A stretch of DNA of 64,000 bases from NCBI GenBank assembly GCA_942491105.1, contig CALNZX010000005.1:220487-284486 (forward strand), given 5' to 3'. Position 1 is the first letter of the stretch, and each line of letters starts with the position of its first letter. The notes under the pieces were generated by a model. The model had not been told where the DNA came from. It saw nothing but the letters and a program-made list of their open reading frames with translations, and made no database searches. The DNA comes from JBBEAM01 sp942491105. Lineage in GTDB: Bacteria > Pseudomonadota > Alphaproteobacteria > Kiloniellales > DSM-21159. Positions 1 to 8,416 of the stretch are shown here, in pieces. The position numbers and the translations under genes were made by a program.

Positions 1-488
1 GCGATCGGCGGTACGGACTGCGGCTCGGTGTCCCAGGGAAACAGAATCCAGGTGTCCTGGCTGACTTCGGTCACGAAGGTGTCGATCAGCGGCCGTCCGG
101 CGGGTTTGGCGTAAAGCGTGGCGAAGTGGGCCTTCGGCAGCAGCTCGCGGACCTTGCGCGCCGTCTTACCGGTATCGACCAGGTCGTCGATAATCAGCCA
201 GCCCTCGCCGTCGCCGGGGACGCCCTTCAGGACCTCCATTTCGCCCTGTTCCATCTCGTCGTAACTGGCGATGCAGAGGGTATCGATCAGACGAATTTCC
301 AGCTCGCGGGCAATGATCGCGGCGGGCACCATGCCGCCCCTGGTGATCGCGACGATCCCCGTGAAGGGGCGCAGTTCCAAGAGGCGCCAGGCCAATGCCT
401 TGGCGTCGCGGTGGAGCTCCCACCAGGATACCGGAAAGGTCTTGTTGAAGGTTTCGCTCACCCGCGCCCCCTGTAGCCGATCGGCCAT
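1..488 (-). CDS. gpt: Xanthine-guanine phosphoribosyltransferase (3' end outside window)
   Basis: Purine salvage enzyme that joins xanthine or guanine to PRPP to make the nucleotide; cytoplasmic. The reading frame starts at ATG 488 (MADRLQGARVSETF) and runs off the window start after 162 codons. The diagnostic PRPP-binding loop IIDDLVDTGKTA is visible around residues 100-111, preceded by GIVAITRGGMVPA, both typical of Gpt. The protein reads colinearly with the Gpt family, so only the last few residues should be missing. No neighbour on the left can be seen; the gene is divergent from the gamma-glutamyltransferase. Family assignment is firm; the choice of xanthine over hypoxanthine as main substrate is from family knowledge. 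Confidence 0.9.
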   Translation of the reverse strand, partial: MADRLQGARVSETFNKTFPVSWWELHRDAKALAWRLLELRPFTGIVAITRGGMVPAAIIARELEIRLIDTLCIASYDEMEQGEMEVLKGVPGDGEGWLIIDDLVDTGKTARKVRELLPKAHFATLYAKPAGRPLIDTFVTEVSQDTWILFPWDTEPQSVPPI

Positions 489-670
489 GCGGCCGGACAA
501 GGGGCCTTCTTAGCGAAGCCGGAGGTCCTGGGCAATCCGCTAGAGCGCGGAAATTACCTATCGCATTTCGCGGCCCCCTTTCTCACCTATCATATTAAAT
601 CTGGCGAGCCCTTGCTGCCTCGGCCTGCCCTGCATAAGGTCGGCGCCAGTCGAAAGGATCTGAAACCGAG

Positions 671-2275
671 ATGTTGAATACTCCACAAAGTTTCGGCGGC
701 ATGGTGACCGCCCCCCACCACCTGGCGGCGCAGGCCGGGCTTTCCGTGCTGCGCGATGGCGGCAACGCGATCGAGGCGGCGGTGGCCGCGGCGGCGGCCA
801 TCGCGGTCGTCTATCCCCACATGAACGCGCTAGGCGGCGATAACTTCTGGCTGATTCACGAGGGCGATTCCGGCGGCGGTTCGGCGCCGCGCGCGATCTC
901 CGGCTGCGGCACCGCGGGAGCCGGCGTGACGCCGGACTTCTATCGCTCTCAAGGCTTGAGCGAGATCCCGATGCGCGGCCCGATGGCGGTGAACACCGTG
1001 GCCGGCGCGGTAGGCGGCTGGCAGAAGGCCCTGGAGATTTCCCGCGACTGGGGCGGAAACTTGCCGTTGAGCCGTCTTTTGGAGGATGCGATCCGCTATG
1101 CCGCCGAGGGCATGCCGCTGACCGAGTCCCAGTCCCGCGACACCGTCGGCAAGCTCGAGGAGCTGCGCGAGCATCCCGGCTTTGCCTCCGCCTTCCTGCC
1201 CGAGGGGCGCGCGCCGCAGAGCGGCAAACGCCTGATGCAGCCGGCGCTGGCGGCGAGCCTGCAGCAATTGGCATACGCGGGCCTGGACGATTTCTATCGC
1301 GGAGATCTGGCACGCCTGATCGCCGAGGACTTGGCGAGCGTCGGCAGCCCGCTCTATCTGGAGGATCTGACCTCCTACGAAGCCGAGGAGGTCGCGCCGC
1401 TCAGCGTGGCGGTGAACGGCGGGCGGCTGTTCAACCATCCGCCGCCGACTCAGGGCCTCGCCTCGCTGATTCTCTTGGCGCTCTACAACAGGCGTACGGC
1501 CTGGGAAGTCGACTCCTTCGATTTTTATCACGCCCTGGTGGAGGCGACGAAGCAGGCCTTCCAGGTGCGCGACAGGGAGATCGCCGACCCGGCGGCCATG
1601 ACCAAGGACCCGGGCAGCTTCCTGGAGGAGGCGAGCTTGGCCAAGATGGCGACGGCGATGCACGCTACCAAGGCGGCTCCCTGGCCGGCCAGGACGCCGA
1701 GCAAGGGCGATACCGTCTGGCTGGGCGTCGTCGACGGCGAGGGACGGGCGGTGAGCCTGATCCAATCGATTTACTGGGAGTTCGGTTCCGGCGTCGTGCT
1801 GCCCCAGTCGGGGCTGCTGTGGCAGAACCGCGGCGCCAGCTTCACGCTTAAGGAAGGCGATCTCAACGTCGTGGCGCCGGGGAAGAAACCGGTCCACACC
1901 CTCAACCCGGCGCTGTGTCTCTTCGACGATGGCCGGGTCATGCCCTATGGCTGCATGGGCGGGGAAGGCCAGCCGCAGACTCAGGCGGCCGTCTTCGCGC
2001 GCTACGCGCTGCATGGCATGGGACTGCAGGAGGCGGTAACCGCGCCACGCTGGCTGCTCGGCCGCTCCTGGGGTGCGGAGAAGACCAGCCTCAGCCTGGA
2101 AGCGCGTGTCGATCCGAAGGTCGTGGCGGCCTTGAAGCAGGCCGGACACGAGGTCGATCTGACTAGCGACTTCGATTCCCTGATGGGCCACGCCGGTGCC
2201 TTGGTGCGCCATGCCGATGGATTGATCGAAGGCGCCTCGGACCCGCGCAGCGATGGCACGGTGGCCGCGTACTAG
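671..2275 (+). CDS. ggt: Gamma-glutamyltransferase family protein
   Basis: Ntn-hydrolase that cleaves gamma-glutamyl bonds, as in glutathione, or transfers the gamma-glutamyl group. The 534-residue protein opens with the family N-terminus (FGGMVTAPHHLAAQAGL, then LRDGGNAIEAAVAAA). The self-processing nucleophile should be Thr348 in GDTVWLGVVD, which begins the small subunit, and a glycine-rich YGCMGGEGQPQTQ follows near residue 436. There is no signal peptide, so this looks like a cytoplasmic member rather than the periplasmic E. coli enzyme; many such homologues act on other gamma-glutamyl compounds. It is a single gene, ending at a bidirectional hairpin terminator. Substrate is not deducible from the sequence. 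Confidence 0.88.
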   Translation: MLNTPQSFGGMVTAPHHLAAQAGLSVLRDGGNAIEAAVAAAAAIAVVYPHMNALGGDNFWLIHEGDSGGGSAPRAISGCGTAGAGVTPDFYRSQGLSEIPMRGPMAVNTVAGAVGGWQKALEISRDWGGNLPLSRLLEDAIRYAAEGMPLTESQSRDTVGKLEELREHPGFASAFLPEGRAPQSGKRLMQPALAASLQQLAYAGLDDFYRGDLARLIAEDLASVGSPLYLEDLTSYEAEEVAPLSVAVNGGRLFNHPPPTQGLASLILLALYNRRTAWEVDSFDFYHALVEATKQAFQVRDREIADPAAMTKDPGSFLEEASLAKMATAMHATKAAPWPARTPSKGDTVWLGVVDGEGRAVSLIQSIYWEFGSGVVLPQSGLLWQNRGASFTLKEGDLNVVAPGKKPVHTLNPALCLFDDGRVMPYGCMGGEGQPQTQAAVFARYALHGMGLQEAVTAPRWLLGRSWGAEKTSLSLEARVDPKVVAALKQAGHEVDLTSDFDSLMGHAGALVRHADGLIEGASDPRSDGTVAAY

Positions 2276-2305
2276 AGCGTTTCGTTCAACCGCGCGTAAA
2301 AAAAG

Positions 2306-2341
2306 AAAACGGCGCCCAGGGATCTCCCAAGGCGCCGTTTT
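2306..2341. terminator. Bidirectional intrinsic terminator
   Basis: Perfect hairpin with arms AAAACGGCGCC (2306-2316) and GGCGCCGTTTT (2331-2341) around a 14-base loop. A-rich sequence precedes it and a T-run ends it, so it works on both strands. It lies between two convergent genes, the gamma-glutamyltransferase (+) and the OmpA-like lipoprotein (-). Confidence 0.9.
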
Positions 2342-2361
2342 TGTATCCGTCTTCGGGAGGC

Positions 2362-3471
2362 TTAGCGCACGTAGACGTGCACCTCGTTGATCGTGCCCCT
2401 GGGGTTGGTGGTCGAGGACAGCGACACCCGGTCCGGGGGCAGCCCCATGTTGGTCAGGGAACGCATCACCGCCTCGGCATTGCGCTGGGTGGCGTTGCTC
2501 GCCAGGGCCGCCTGTGCCGTGTTGCCGGCCCCGGGCGCGACGGCCACGAGATCGAAGGCGGCCTGGGGACGCCGCTCCAGCGCCTGGCTGACGGCGTTGA
2601 AGAGCGCCTGCTCGTAGTTGACGTCCGGACGGTCGAAGCGAATCACGACCAGCGGCTGGCTGCGCCCGACCTGGCTTGCCGCGCCGCCCGGTGCCGGCGC
2701 CGCCGGAATGCCGTAGGCGCGGTTGGCCAGGCTGCCGCCCAGATAATCGCCGTTCTTGATCGCCGTCGACATGGCGGTCAGGTTGGCGCGCTCGGAGATC
2801 AGATAGTTCGAGGCGCGTGCGACATCCTCGGTCAGTTCGGTCAGCAAGCGGTCGATCAGCACCACGGTCTGGTTGCCTTCGTCCTCAAGCACCTCGAGCT
2901 GGCGATGATCCTCGTCGACGGCGCCGGAAAGATTGTAGGTCGCGCGGATCGAGTTGAGCAGATAGGTCGCGCGGCTGGAGGTCGAACTGACCTCGTTGGC
3001 CAGGGTGTTCATGCTGGCGATCGAGTTGTCGACGTTGCCAAGCTCCGTCTGTGCCTGATTCCACTGCGCCACCAGCTCCGGGTTGCCGGGCGTGGTGCCA
3101 ACCTGCAGCCGGGCATTAATATTGCCGATCAGGTTGTGATAGTTGTTGGCCGAAGCCCGCGCGTCGGAGCGCAGGCTCTGCAGCCGCGTATTTTCGTCGC
3201 TGATGCCGGACTGGATCGACGTCAGGTCGCCGCGCATATCCTGAACCCGCTGCCCGACGGCGGTTCCCGTCGGCGCGAAGGAGGTGACCCCTTGCGGCTC
3301 GAAGGTTCCCGTTCCAAGAAGCGGTGGTCCCTGGTTCTGCGCGCTGGACGAAGACTCCGCACTCTGCGCTTGCGCATCGACCGAAGGCCAAAGCGCATCC
3401 TCGTTGGAAGTGCAGCCTCCAATCAGCATGACCGCGGTTATCGCGGCAACGGACCGGCTTAGAAAAGTCAT
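2362..3471 (-). CDS. OmpA-like domain lipoprotein with long helical middle
   Basis: Probable envelope lipoprotein. I chose the ATG at 3471 because it places a lipoprotein signal directly at the N-terminus (MTFLSRSVAAITAVMLIGGC, lipobox IGGC). An upstream ATG at 3546 would bury the signal. Residues ~60-230 are hydrophilic and rich in regularly spaced leucines, suggesting coiled coil. The last ~110 residues resemble an OmpA/MotB peptidoglycan-binding fold (RNAEAVMRSLTNMGLP, ending EVHVYVR), though the canonical D and R motif is weak. Role is inferred as cell-wall anchoring of the outer membrane. It converges on the gamma-glutamyltransferase and shares its terminator. Confidence 0.7.
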   Translation of the reverse strand: MTFLSRSVAAITAVMLIGGCTSNEDALWPSVDAQAQSAESSSSAQNQGPPLLGTGTFEPQGVTSFAPTGTAVGQRVQDMRGDLTSIQSGISDENTRLQSLRSDARASANNYHNLIGNINARLQVGTTPGNPELVAQWNQAQTELGNVDNSIASMNTLANEVSSTSSRATYLLNSIRATYNLSGAVDEDHRQLEVLEDEGNQTVVLIDRLLTELTEDVARASNYLISERANLTAMSTAIKNGDYLGGSLANRAYGIPAAPAPGGAASQVGRSQPLVVIRFDRPDVNYEQALFNAVSQALERRPQAAFDLVAVAPGAGNTAQAALASNATQRNAEAVMRSLTNMGLPPDRVSLSSTTNPRGTINEVHVYVR

Positions 3472-3671
3472 GCTATTCTCTACCCTGACGTATGTCCGCG
3501 TAGAATCGCCCGATAATTCCCCCGGCATAGATTGCCTGAAACGCACGATTCGCGGCGCGGCCCCCCAATTAATATCGCCGCGATAGTACTTTATGGACCG
3601 GCAGGGGACAAGACAGTTTTCCCTTTGATTCAGCAGGCGAATCCAGCGGTTATCCAGGGTTCTTGAAGAGC

Positions 3672-3700
3672 TTGCATAGCTAGGGCGCTTCGTCTAATGT
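3672..3700 (+). promoter_or_regulatory. Candidate promoter for tRNA-Arg
   Basis: TTGCAT at 3672-3677 and TAATGT at 3695-3700, exactly 17 bases apart, fit a housekeeping sigma-70 type promoter about 70 bases upstream of the tRNA. Judged by eye only; the rest of the 3472-3770 gap shows nothing else recognisable. Confidence 0.45.
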
Positions 3701-3770
3701 CCGCCGCGTTTCGCCGGAGGGGTGTCGCGACCGCGATGTTCCATGGCCCGAAACGGATCGTTTCGGCAAT

Positions 3771-3847
3771 GCGCCCGTAGCTCAACTGGATAGAGCGTCT
3801 GACTACGGATCAGGAGGTTGGGAGTTCGAATCTTCCCGGGCGCGCCA
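3771..3847 (+). tRNA. tRNA-Arg (anticodon ACG)
   Basis: Cloverleaf can be folded directly. The acceptor arm GCGCCCG pairs with CGGGCGC. The D-arm is GCTCAACTGGATAGAGC and the anticodon arm CTGA-CTACGGA-TCAG carries ACG. The T-arm contains GTTCGAATC, and CCA is encoded at 3845-3847. ACG is wobble-modified to ICG in bacteria and reads CGU/CGC/CGA. No integrase or repeat lies next to it, so it is not acting as a visible attachment site. Confidence 0.95.
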
Positions 3848-3999
3848 TTATTTTTCTGCTGCAAAATCAGCCTGCTAGATTCCGAAAAGCCGCGTCCGCT
3901 TAGGGATTCCTTAAGCTCGGCAGCATAGGTTCCAAGGTTGCAATACCACAGCTTCGTCGCGTTTTCCGAGATGCGCGCCTCAGCACTGGAACTGAACGA

Positions 4000-5763
4000 A
4001 TGGCACTTTTTTCCTATCAAGCGGTTGAGGCGCTGATCCAGAATCTGGCTCTGCTGATCGTCCTTGCCTTTGCTTTCTCCCAGGCCGTTACCCGTCTCGA
4101 TGGCTTGCCAAGTCAGCTGCGCCAAGCTGTGCTCGGTTTGCTGTTCGGCGGCATGGCGGTGCTCTGCATGACTTTTCCGCTGATCTTCGCGCCGGGAATC
4201 ATCGCCGACCTGCGCAATGTCGTGATCATGATGGCGGCGCCTTTCGGCGGCCCGGTCGCGGGCCTGGTGGCGGGGGCGGTGGCGGCGGGCTATCGCATCT
4301 ATCTTGGCGGCGCCGGAGCGCCCGTCGGGGTCCTGGCAATTACTCTCGCGACCGTGCTGGGCCTGGCCTATTCGCTGCGCAGCGGCGAGCTGCGCAGCCT
4401 GCGTGGCGCGTTCATGCTTGGTATCATGCTGACCGTGGTCACGATGCCGGCGTTTTTGCTGCTGCCGGCGCCCAGCGAGGGGCCGAGCTTTGCCGTGCGG
4501 ATAGGTCCGATCTTCGCGGTTATGACTCCCGTTGCTTCGATCGCGCTATGGCTGATTATGAGCATCGACATCAAGCGGCGCGCGGCGGAATCCGCGCGCA
4601 TCGAAAGCGAGACCCGGTTTCGCGACATTGTCGAGACGGCATCGGACTGGTTCTGGGAAATGGATGCGCAGCTGCGTTTTTCCTATGTCTCCTCGCGCTT
4701 TGACGGCATTACCGGCTTTGCGCCAGGCTTTTTGCTGGGCAAGCGCCGGGACGAGATTTGGTATGGCCCCCTCACACCCGCTTCCAGGGAGCATTTGGCC
4801 GATCTCGAGGCACGCAAGGTCTTTCGCGATTTCCGCTATCCAATTCGTAAGGCGGACGGCAGCGTCGGCCATCTTATGTCGAGCGGAAAGCCGCTGTTCG
4901 ATGATGAGGGCGAGTTCCTGGGCTACCGGGGCAGCGGCAGCGATGTGACGGCCGAGGTCGAGGCGGTCAACGCCTTGAAGCTGGCCCGGCGCAAGGCCGA
5001 GGAAGCGAATCGCATCAAATCCAGTTTTCTGGCCAACATGTCGCATGAGCTGCGCACGCCGCTCAACGCCGTGATCGGGTTCTCCGAGGTCATGCGCGAT
5101 GAGCTGATGGGGCCGATCGGCAACGAGGCCTACAAGGAGTACTCCCGCGACATCAACGACAGCGGCCGCTTCTTGCTCGAGCTGATCAACGATATTCTCG
5201 ATCTCTCCAAGGTCGAATCCGGGCGCTACGAGATCTGCCCGGAGCGTCAGGCCGCCTATAGCCTGGTCGAGCATTCGGCCAAGTTTCTTATGCAGAAGGC
5301 CCGCAACAAGGGCGTACGTCTGCGTAGCGAGATTTCACACGACCTGCCATTGCTCAATGTCGACGAGCGCCTGATCCGGCAGGCCCTGATCAACCTGATC
5401 GGCAACGCCGTCAAGTTCACGGACGCGGACGGAGAGGTCGCGGTCACAGCGCAGCTGCTGGAGGATGGCGCGTTCGAATTCGTCGTCGCCGACAGCGGCG
5501 TCGGCATCGACCCCGACGACTTCGACGAGATCATGGAGCCTTTCCGCCAGACGCGGCATGGCCGCCAGACGCGCGAAGGGACTGGCCTGGGCCTGTCGCT
5601 GAGCAAGGCCTTCGTCGAGTTGCATGGCGGCAAGTTGCTGCTTGAGAGCCAGCTTGGCATGGGCACCACCGTGCGCGTGCGCTTGCCGGCGAGCTGCGTG
5701 CTGGAGGAAGCTGGGGCCCCGCTCGCCGAACCGCGCGCCGTGGCGCGGGCGGCCAGCGGCTAG
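4000..5763 (+). CDS. Membrane sensor histidine kinase (5TM-LYT + PAS + HisKA + HATPase)
   Basis: Two-component sensor kinase of the inner membrane. Residues ~1-190 contain about six hydrophobic segments resembling the 5TM-5TMR_LYT receptor domain of LytS-type sensors. A PAS domain follows (~205-325, with FRDIVETASDWFWEMD). Then comes a HisKA dimerisation domain with phosphoacceptor His349 in SFLANMSHELRTPLN, and an ATPase domain with N box NLIGNAVKFT, G1 DSGVGI and G2 GTGLGLSLSK. There is no fused receiver and no response regulator nearby, so it is an orphan whose partner must lie elsewhere. Its stop overlaps the stop of the convergent UPF0016 gene within one CTAG. Ligand unknown. Confidence 0.9.
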   Translation: MALFSYQAVEALIQNLALLIVLAFAFSQAVTRLDGLPSQLRQAVLGLLFGGMAVLCMTFPLIFAPGIIADLRNVVIMMAAPFGGPVAGLVAGAVAAGYRIYLGGAGAPVGVLAITLATVLGLAYSLRSGELRSLRGAFMLGIMLTVVTMPAFLLLPAPSEGPSFAVRIGPIFAVMTPVASIALWLIMSIDIKRRAAESARIESETRFRDIVETASDWFWEMDAQLRFSYVSSRFDGITGFAPGFLLGKRRDEIWYGPLTPASREHLADLEARKVFRDFRYPIRKADGSVGHLMSSGKPLFDDEGEFLGYRGSGSDVTAEVEAVNALKLARRKAEEANRIKSSFLANMSHELRTPLNAVIGFSEVMRDELMGPIGNEAYKEYSRDINDSGRFLLELINDILDLSKVESGRYEICPERQAAYSLVEHSAKFLMQKARNKGVRLRSEISHDLPLLNVDERLIRQALINLIGNAVKFTDADGEVAVTAQLLEDGAFEFVVADSGVGIDPDDFDEIMEPFRQTRHGRQTREGTGLGLSLSKAFVELHGGKLLLESQLGMGTTVRVRLPASCVLEEAGAPLAEPRAVARAASG

Positions 5764-6041
5764 GCGCCGGAAAAGTGGCCATAGAGGCTCCAGACACCGA
5801 TCGCGATGAATCCAGCCCCGGCGATCGCCTTGAGCGGCAGCAGCGCGAGATAGCGTTCGAACAGTCCCCCGGCGATAACCGCTAAAGCCGTGGCGGCCAG
5901 CAGGGCGCTCGCGGCTGCCAGAAACACCAGAAACGGCGGCCGCTGCGGGTCGGCGGCGAAGAGCAGGGTCGCGAGCTGCGTCTTGTCGCCCAGCTCGGCC
6001 AGGAAAACCGAAAAGAAGATCGCGAAAAAACTCGAAAGCAT
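5760..6041 (-). CDS. UPF0016/GDT1 family cation exporter, single-repeat (Mn2+ efflux)
   Basis: Small inner-membrane protein of 93 residues. The signature ELGDKTQLATLLF (residues ~16-28) is the E-x-G-D-[KR]-[TS] cation-binding motif of the UPF0016/GDT1/TMEM165 family, whose bacterial members export Mn2+. Eukaryotic members have two copies of this unit; here there is one, with about three hydrophobic segments, so it should act as a homodimer or with a partner. The start at ATG 6041 places the first membrane helix at once and has an AAAGG Shine-Dalgarno. Upstream lie a strong hairpin and a yybP-ykoY-like riboswitch, which supports manganese as substrate. Confidence 0.85.
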   Translation of the reverse strand: MLSSFFAIFFSVFLAELGDKTQLATLLFAADPQRPPFLVFLAAASALLAATALAVIAGGLFERYLALLPLKAIAGAGFIAIGVWSLYGHFSGA

Positions 6042-6055
6042 GGATCGTGCCTTTG

Positions 6056-6100
6056 GGCCGGGCGGTGTCTGAACACGCGACTTCCTGTCCCCGCCCGGCC
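6056..6100 (-). promoter_or_regulatory. Expression-platform hairpin ahead of the UPF0016 gene
   Basis: Ten-base-pair perfect stem: GGCCGGGCGG at 6056-6065 and CCGCCCGGCC at 6091-6100 on the + strand. In the transcript it sits between the riboswitch-like aptamer and the AAAGG ribosome binding site, ending about 14 bases before the ATG. It has no U-run, so it more likely affects ribosome access or a Rho-type step than intrinsic termination. Confidence 0.55.
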
Positions 6101-6111
6101 GGCTAGGTCCA

Positions 6112-6237
6112 TAGAAGCCACGAGTCTCACCAGCCTTGCGGACCAAACGGTCCCGGGTGTCCGCACCATGGCCGTTTGGCCAAGTCTGTTGACACGGACC
6201 TTCCCGCGAAGCGCGCGGAAAGCGGTTACTCCCTCTA
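6112..6237 (-). ncRNA. yybP-ykoY (manganese) riboswitch, probable
   Basis: On the minus strand the 5' leader shows several elements I associate with the yybP-ykoY family in the expected order. GGGAGUA lies immediately after a closing-stem strand, followed by a GC hairpin, GUCAACA in the middle, and GCAAG plus GAGAC near the 3' end. The outer strands UAGAGG (6237-6232) and CUUCUA (6117-6112) pair. The leader precedes a UPF0016 gene, a known genetic partner of this riboswitch. Boundaries are approximate and the 3' side is longer than in the best-known examples, so a covariance-model score is needed to settle it. Confidence 0.68.
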
Positions 6238-6246
6238 GGCGGGCGT

Positions 6247-6275
6247 TGGATAGCGCGAAACGGTATGGCGCGCAA
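6247..6275 (-). promoter_or_regulatory. Candidate promoter driving the riboswitch leader
   Basis: Minus-strand TTGCGC (6275-6270) and TATCCA (6252-6247) are separated by 17 bases. Transcription would begin about 7 bases further on, just in front of the riboswitch closing stem. Confidence 0.5.
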
Positions 6276-6292
6276 GCCGGGAACGCAGCGGC

Positions 6293-7099
6293 TCAGTTCT
6301 TGCGCAGGGCACCGAGGAAGGCGAGGTAGCGGGCGCGGCTGTCTTCGGTGGCCGCGCGGTCGCCGCCGACGATGTGGCCCGCATAGGACTGCTTTTCGAC
6401 CGGCAGATCGAAGCTGTGATAGGCGTCCGGATAGACATACACCTGCATCTCTGCGCCTTCGGCGTCGGCGGCCCGCAGCACGCAGCCGTCCGGCGGTACC
6501 CAGTCGTCCTTACCGCCGCCGAAAACCAGCAAGGGCGAGGCCAGCTTGGGGTAGCGATCGAGAGCGCCGCACCAGGGGTAGTAGGCGACGATGCCGGCGA
6601 AGGGCGTGGCGTCGTCCTTGACGGCGGCGCGCTGCGCGGCGAGCAGAGCCACCGAGCCGCCGTTGCTTTGTCCGATCAGGAAGACCGCGGCGGGATCGAC
6701 GTCGCCGCGCTCCGCGAGATAGGCCTTCACGGCAAAGGCGTCCTTGGTGCGGTAGTAGCGCGCCAGATTGAGCTCGCCGAGGCTTTCGCAGACCATGCCG
6801 CCGCCCTTGTTGCGGCGGCTGAAGCTGTCGACGATCACCGCCATGTACCCGGCTGCGGTCAAGGCCTCGGCATGATCCCTTAAACCCGCGAGCACGCTGC
6901 CTTCGAGTCCGCTGCAGCCATGCAGCAGCAAGACCGCGGGATAGGGGCCCTTTCCGGTTGGCAGCTGTATCTCCAGGACAAGCTCATCGCCCAGCTCGAG
7001 CCGCTCGGCGGCGGGCGCATTCGCCGCTGTCAGCGCCAGGGCGGCGCAGAGCAGCAGGGCCGCGGCAACGCTGCGAAAGGAAGACGCGGGAAGCGGCAT
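6293..7099 (-). CDS. Secreted dienelactone hydrolase-like alpha/beta hydrolase
   Basis: Alpha/beta hydrolase of about 268 residues. The ATG at 7099 gives a clean signal peptide (hydrophobic core SVAAALLLCAALALTAANA, cleavage near APAAE), so the product should be periplasmic. The oxyanion/N-terminal motif LLLHGCSGLE, the nucleophile elbow GQSNGG (Ser), an acidic GGGKDDW and the catalytic His in DAYHSF make a full triad. True dienelactone hydrolases use Cys in the elbow; Ser here points to a general esterase. Two extra cysteines (DGCVL, PWCG) could form a disulfide in the periplasm. It is divergent from the RND pump. Substrate unknown. Confidence 0.8.
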   Translation of the reverse strand: MPLPASSFRSVAAALLLCAALALTAANAPAAERLELGDELVLEIQLPTGKGPYPAVLLLHGCSGLEGSVLAGLRDHAEALTAAGYMAVIVDSFSRRNKGGGMVCESLGELNLARYYRTKDAFAVKAYLAERGDVDPAAVFLIGQSNGGSVALLAAQRAAVKDDATPFAGIVAYYPWCGALDRYPKLASPLLVFGGGKDDWVPPDGCVLRAADAEGAEMQVYVYPDAYHSFDLPVEKQSYAGHIVGGDRAATEDSRARYLAFLGALRKN

Positions 7100-7311
7100 G
7101 GCGGGGTCCCTTCTTAACCTGGACTTGGCAATGCTATCCGGGAAGCCAGCCCTGCGCGAAGCGGAATCGCAGAGTGCTTTTCCGTCAGGTTTTAAATCGC
7201 GCATTGCCGCTGGCTGCCGGGGCCCCCAAGTCACGGCCTTGGGACTTGCACAGCGGCAGGCTTGGGTTCATCTTCACGCGCTTTGGCACGGGTCCACCAG
7301 GGGCGATAGGA

Positions 7312-8412
7312 ATGCAGCTTTCTCGGCGGTTTTTCACGGCTTTCGCGGCCACGCTCGGATTTGGCCTAGCGGTGTCGGCGGCCGAGTTCGTCCGGGCGCA
7401 GGAGGGTCCGCCGCCGGTTCCGGTCGAGGTGGCGCCGGTGTCCGTAGAGACCGTGTTGATCGAGGTCAGCGCCGTCGGCACGCTGCTGTCCAACGAATCC
7501 GTGATCCTGCGGCCGGAAATCGCCGGCCTGGTCACGGAGATCGCCTTCGAGGAAGGCGCCAACGTGACCGAGGGCGACCTGCTGTTCGGCCTGGAAGACT
7601 CGATCTATCAGGCGGAGCTGGAGGATGCGCGGGCGCGCTTGCTGCTGAGCCAGCGCAACTACGAGCGGGCCAAGGACCTGTACGATCGCGGCGCCGGGAC
7701 CGCGCGCAGCCGCGACGAAGCCGAGGCGGAGCTGCGAACCGCGCGCGCCGCGGTGGAGCTGGGCACGGCCCGGCTCGAGAAAACCCGGATACACGCGCCG
7801 ATTTCAGGGGTCGTCGGCTTGCGCAACGTCAGTGAAGGCGACTACGTCGAGGCTGGCGACGATCTGGTGAACCTCGAGGATATCCAGTCGCTGAAGGTCG
7901 ATTTTTCGATTCCCGAGCGCTATCTCGCCAATCTGAGCGTCGGTCAAAGCGTGCAGATCAGCGCCGACGCCTTTCCCGGGCAGATCTTCACCGGGGAGGT
8001 CTATGCCAGCAATCCGCTGATCAATGTCGCCGGCCGCAGTATCGAGGTGCGGGCCCGGATCGATAACCGGCAGTCGAAACTGCGGCCCGGTCTGTTCGTT
8101 CGCGTGCGATTGGAACTCGACCGCCGTGAGCGCGCCATCGTCATTGCCGAGCAAGCCCTGGTGCCCCGCGATCAGGAAATCTACGTCTACAAGGTCGTGG
8201 AGGGCGCGGCGGTGATGACACAGATCGTGACGGGGCAGCGCAAGTTCGGCAAGGTCGAGGTTCTCGAGGGGCTGACGGAAAGCGATATCGTGGTGGTCGC
8301 GGGGCAGCTGAAGCTGCGCGACGGGGCCAAGGTGCAGCCGGTACCGGCCACTGGCACCTCCCAAGGCACGCCGGGCGGAGTGACGCCGGGCAACGGCGGC
8401 GCGGGATCCTGA
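7312..8412 (+). CDS. RND efflux periplasmic adaptor (membrane fusion protein)
   Basis: Adaptor subunit of a tripartite efflux pump, 366 residues. ATG 7312 gives a signal-like start (MQLSRRFFTAFAATLGFGLA). The HlyD/AcrA architecture is clear: a first lipoyl half with RPEIAGLVTEIAFEEGANV, a helical hairpin around residues 110-160 (SQRNYERAKDLYDRGAGT), a second lipoyl half with IHAPISGVVGLRNVSEGDYV, then the beta-barrel. It joins an inner-membrane RND pump to an outer-membrane TolC channel. The pump gene follows after 4 bases; no TolC gene is present in the window. A glycine/threonine-rich tail ends the protein. Confidence 0.9.
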   Translation: MQLSRRFFTAFAATLGFGLAVSAAEFVRAQEGPPPVPVEVAPVSVETVLIEVSAVGTLLSNESVILRPEIAGLVTEIAFEEGANVTEGDLLFGLEDSIYQAELEDARARLLLSQRNYERAKDLYDRGAGTARSRDEAEAELRTARAAVELGTARLEKTRIHAPISGVVGLRNVSEGDYVEAGDDLVNLEDIQSLKVDFSIPERYLANLSVGQSVQISADAFPGQIFTGEVYASNPLINVAGRSIEVRARIDNRQSKLRPGLFVRVRLELDRRERAIVIAEQALVPRDQEIYVYKVVEGAAVMTQIVTGQRKFGKVEVLEGLTESDIVVVAGQLKLRDGAKVQPVPATGTSQGTPGGVTPGNGGAGS

Positions 8413-8416
8413 CCCC

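Noticed and set aside
3471..3546. Upstream ATG 3546 for the OmpA-like lipoprotein
   Set aside because: It would place 25 hydrophilic residues before the lipoprotein signal sequence.
3771..4000. tRNA-Arg as an integration site for a genomic island
   Set aside because: No integrase gene and no second copy of the tRNA 3' end were found nearby; the following genes look native.
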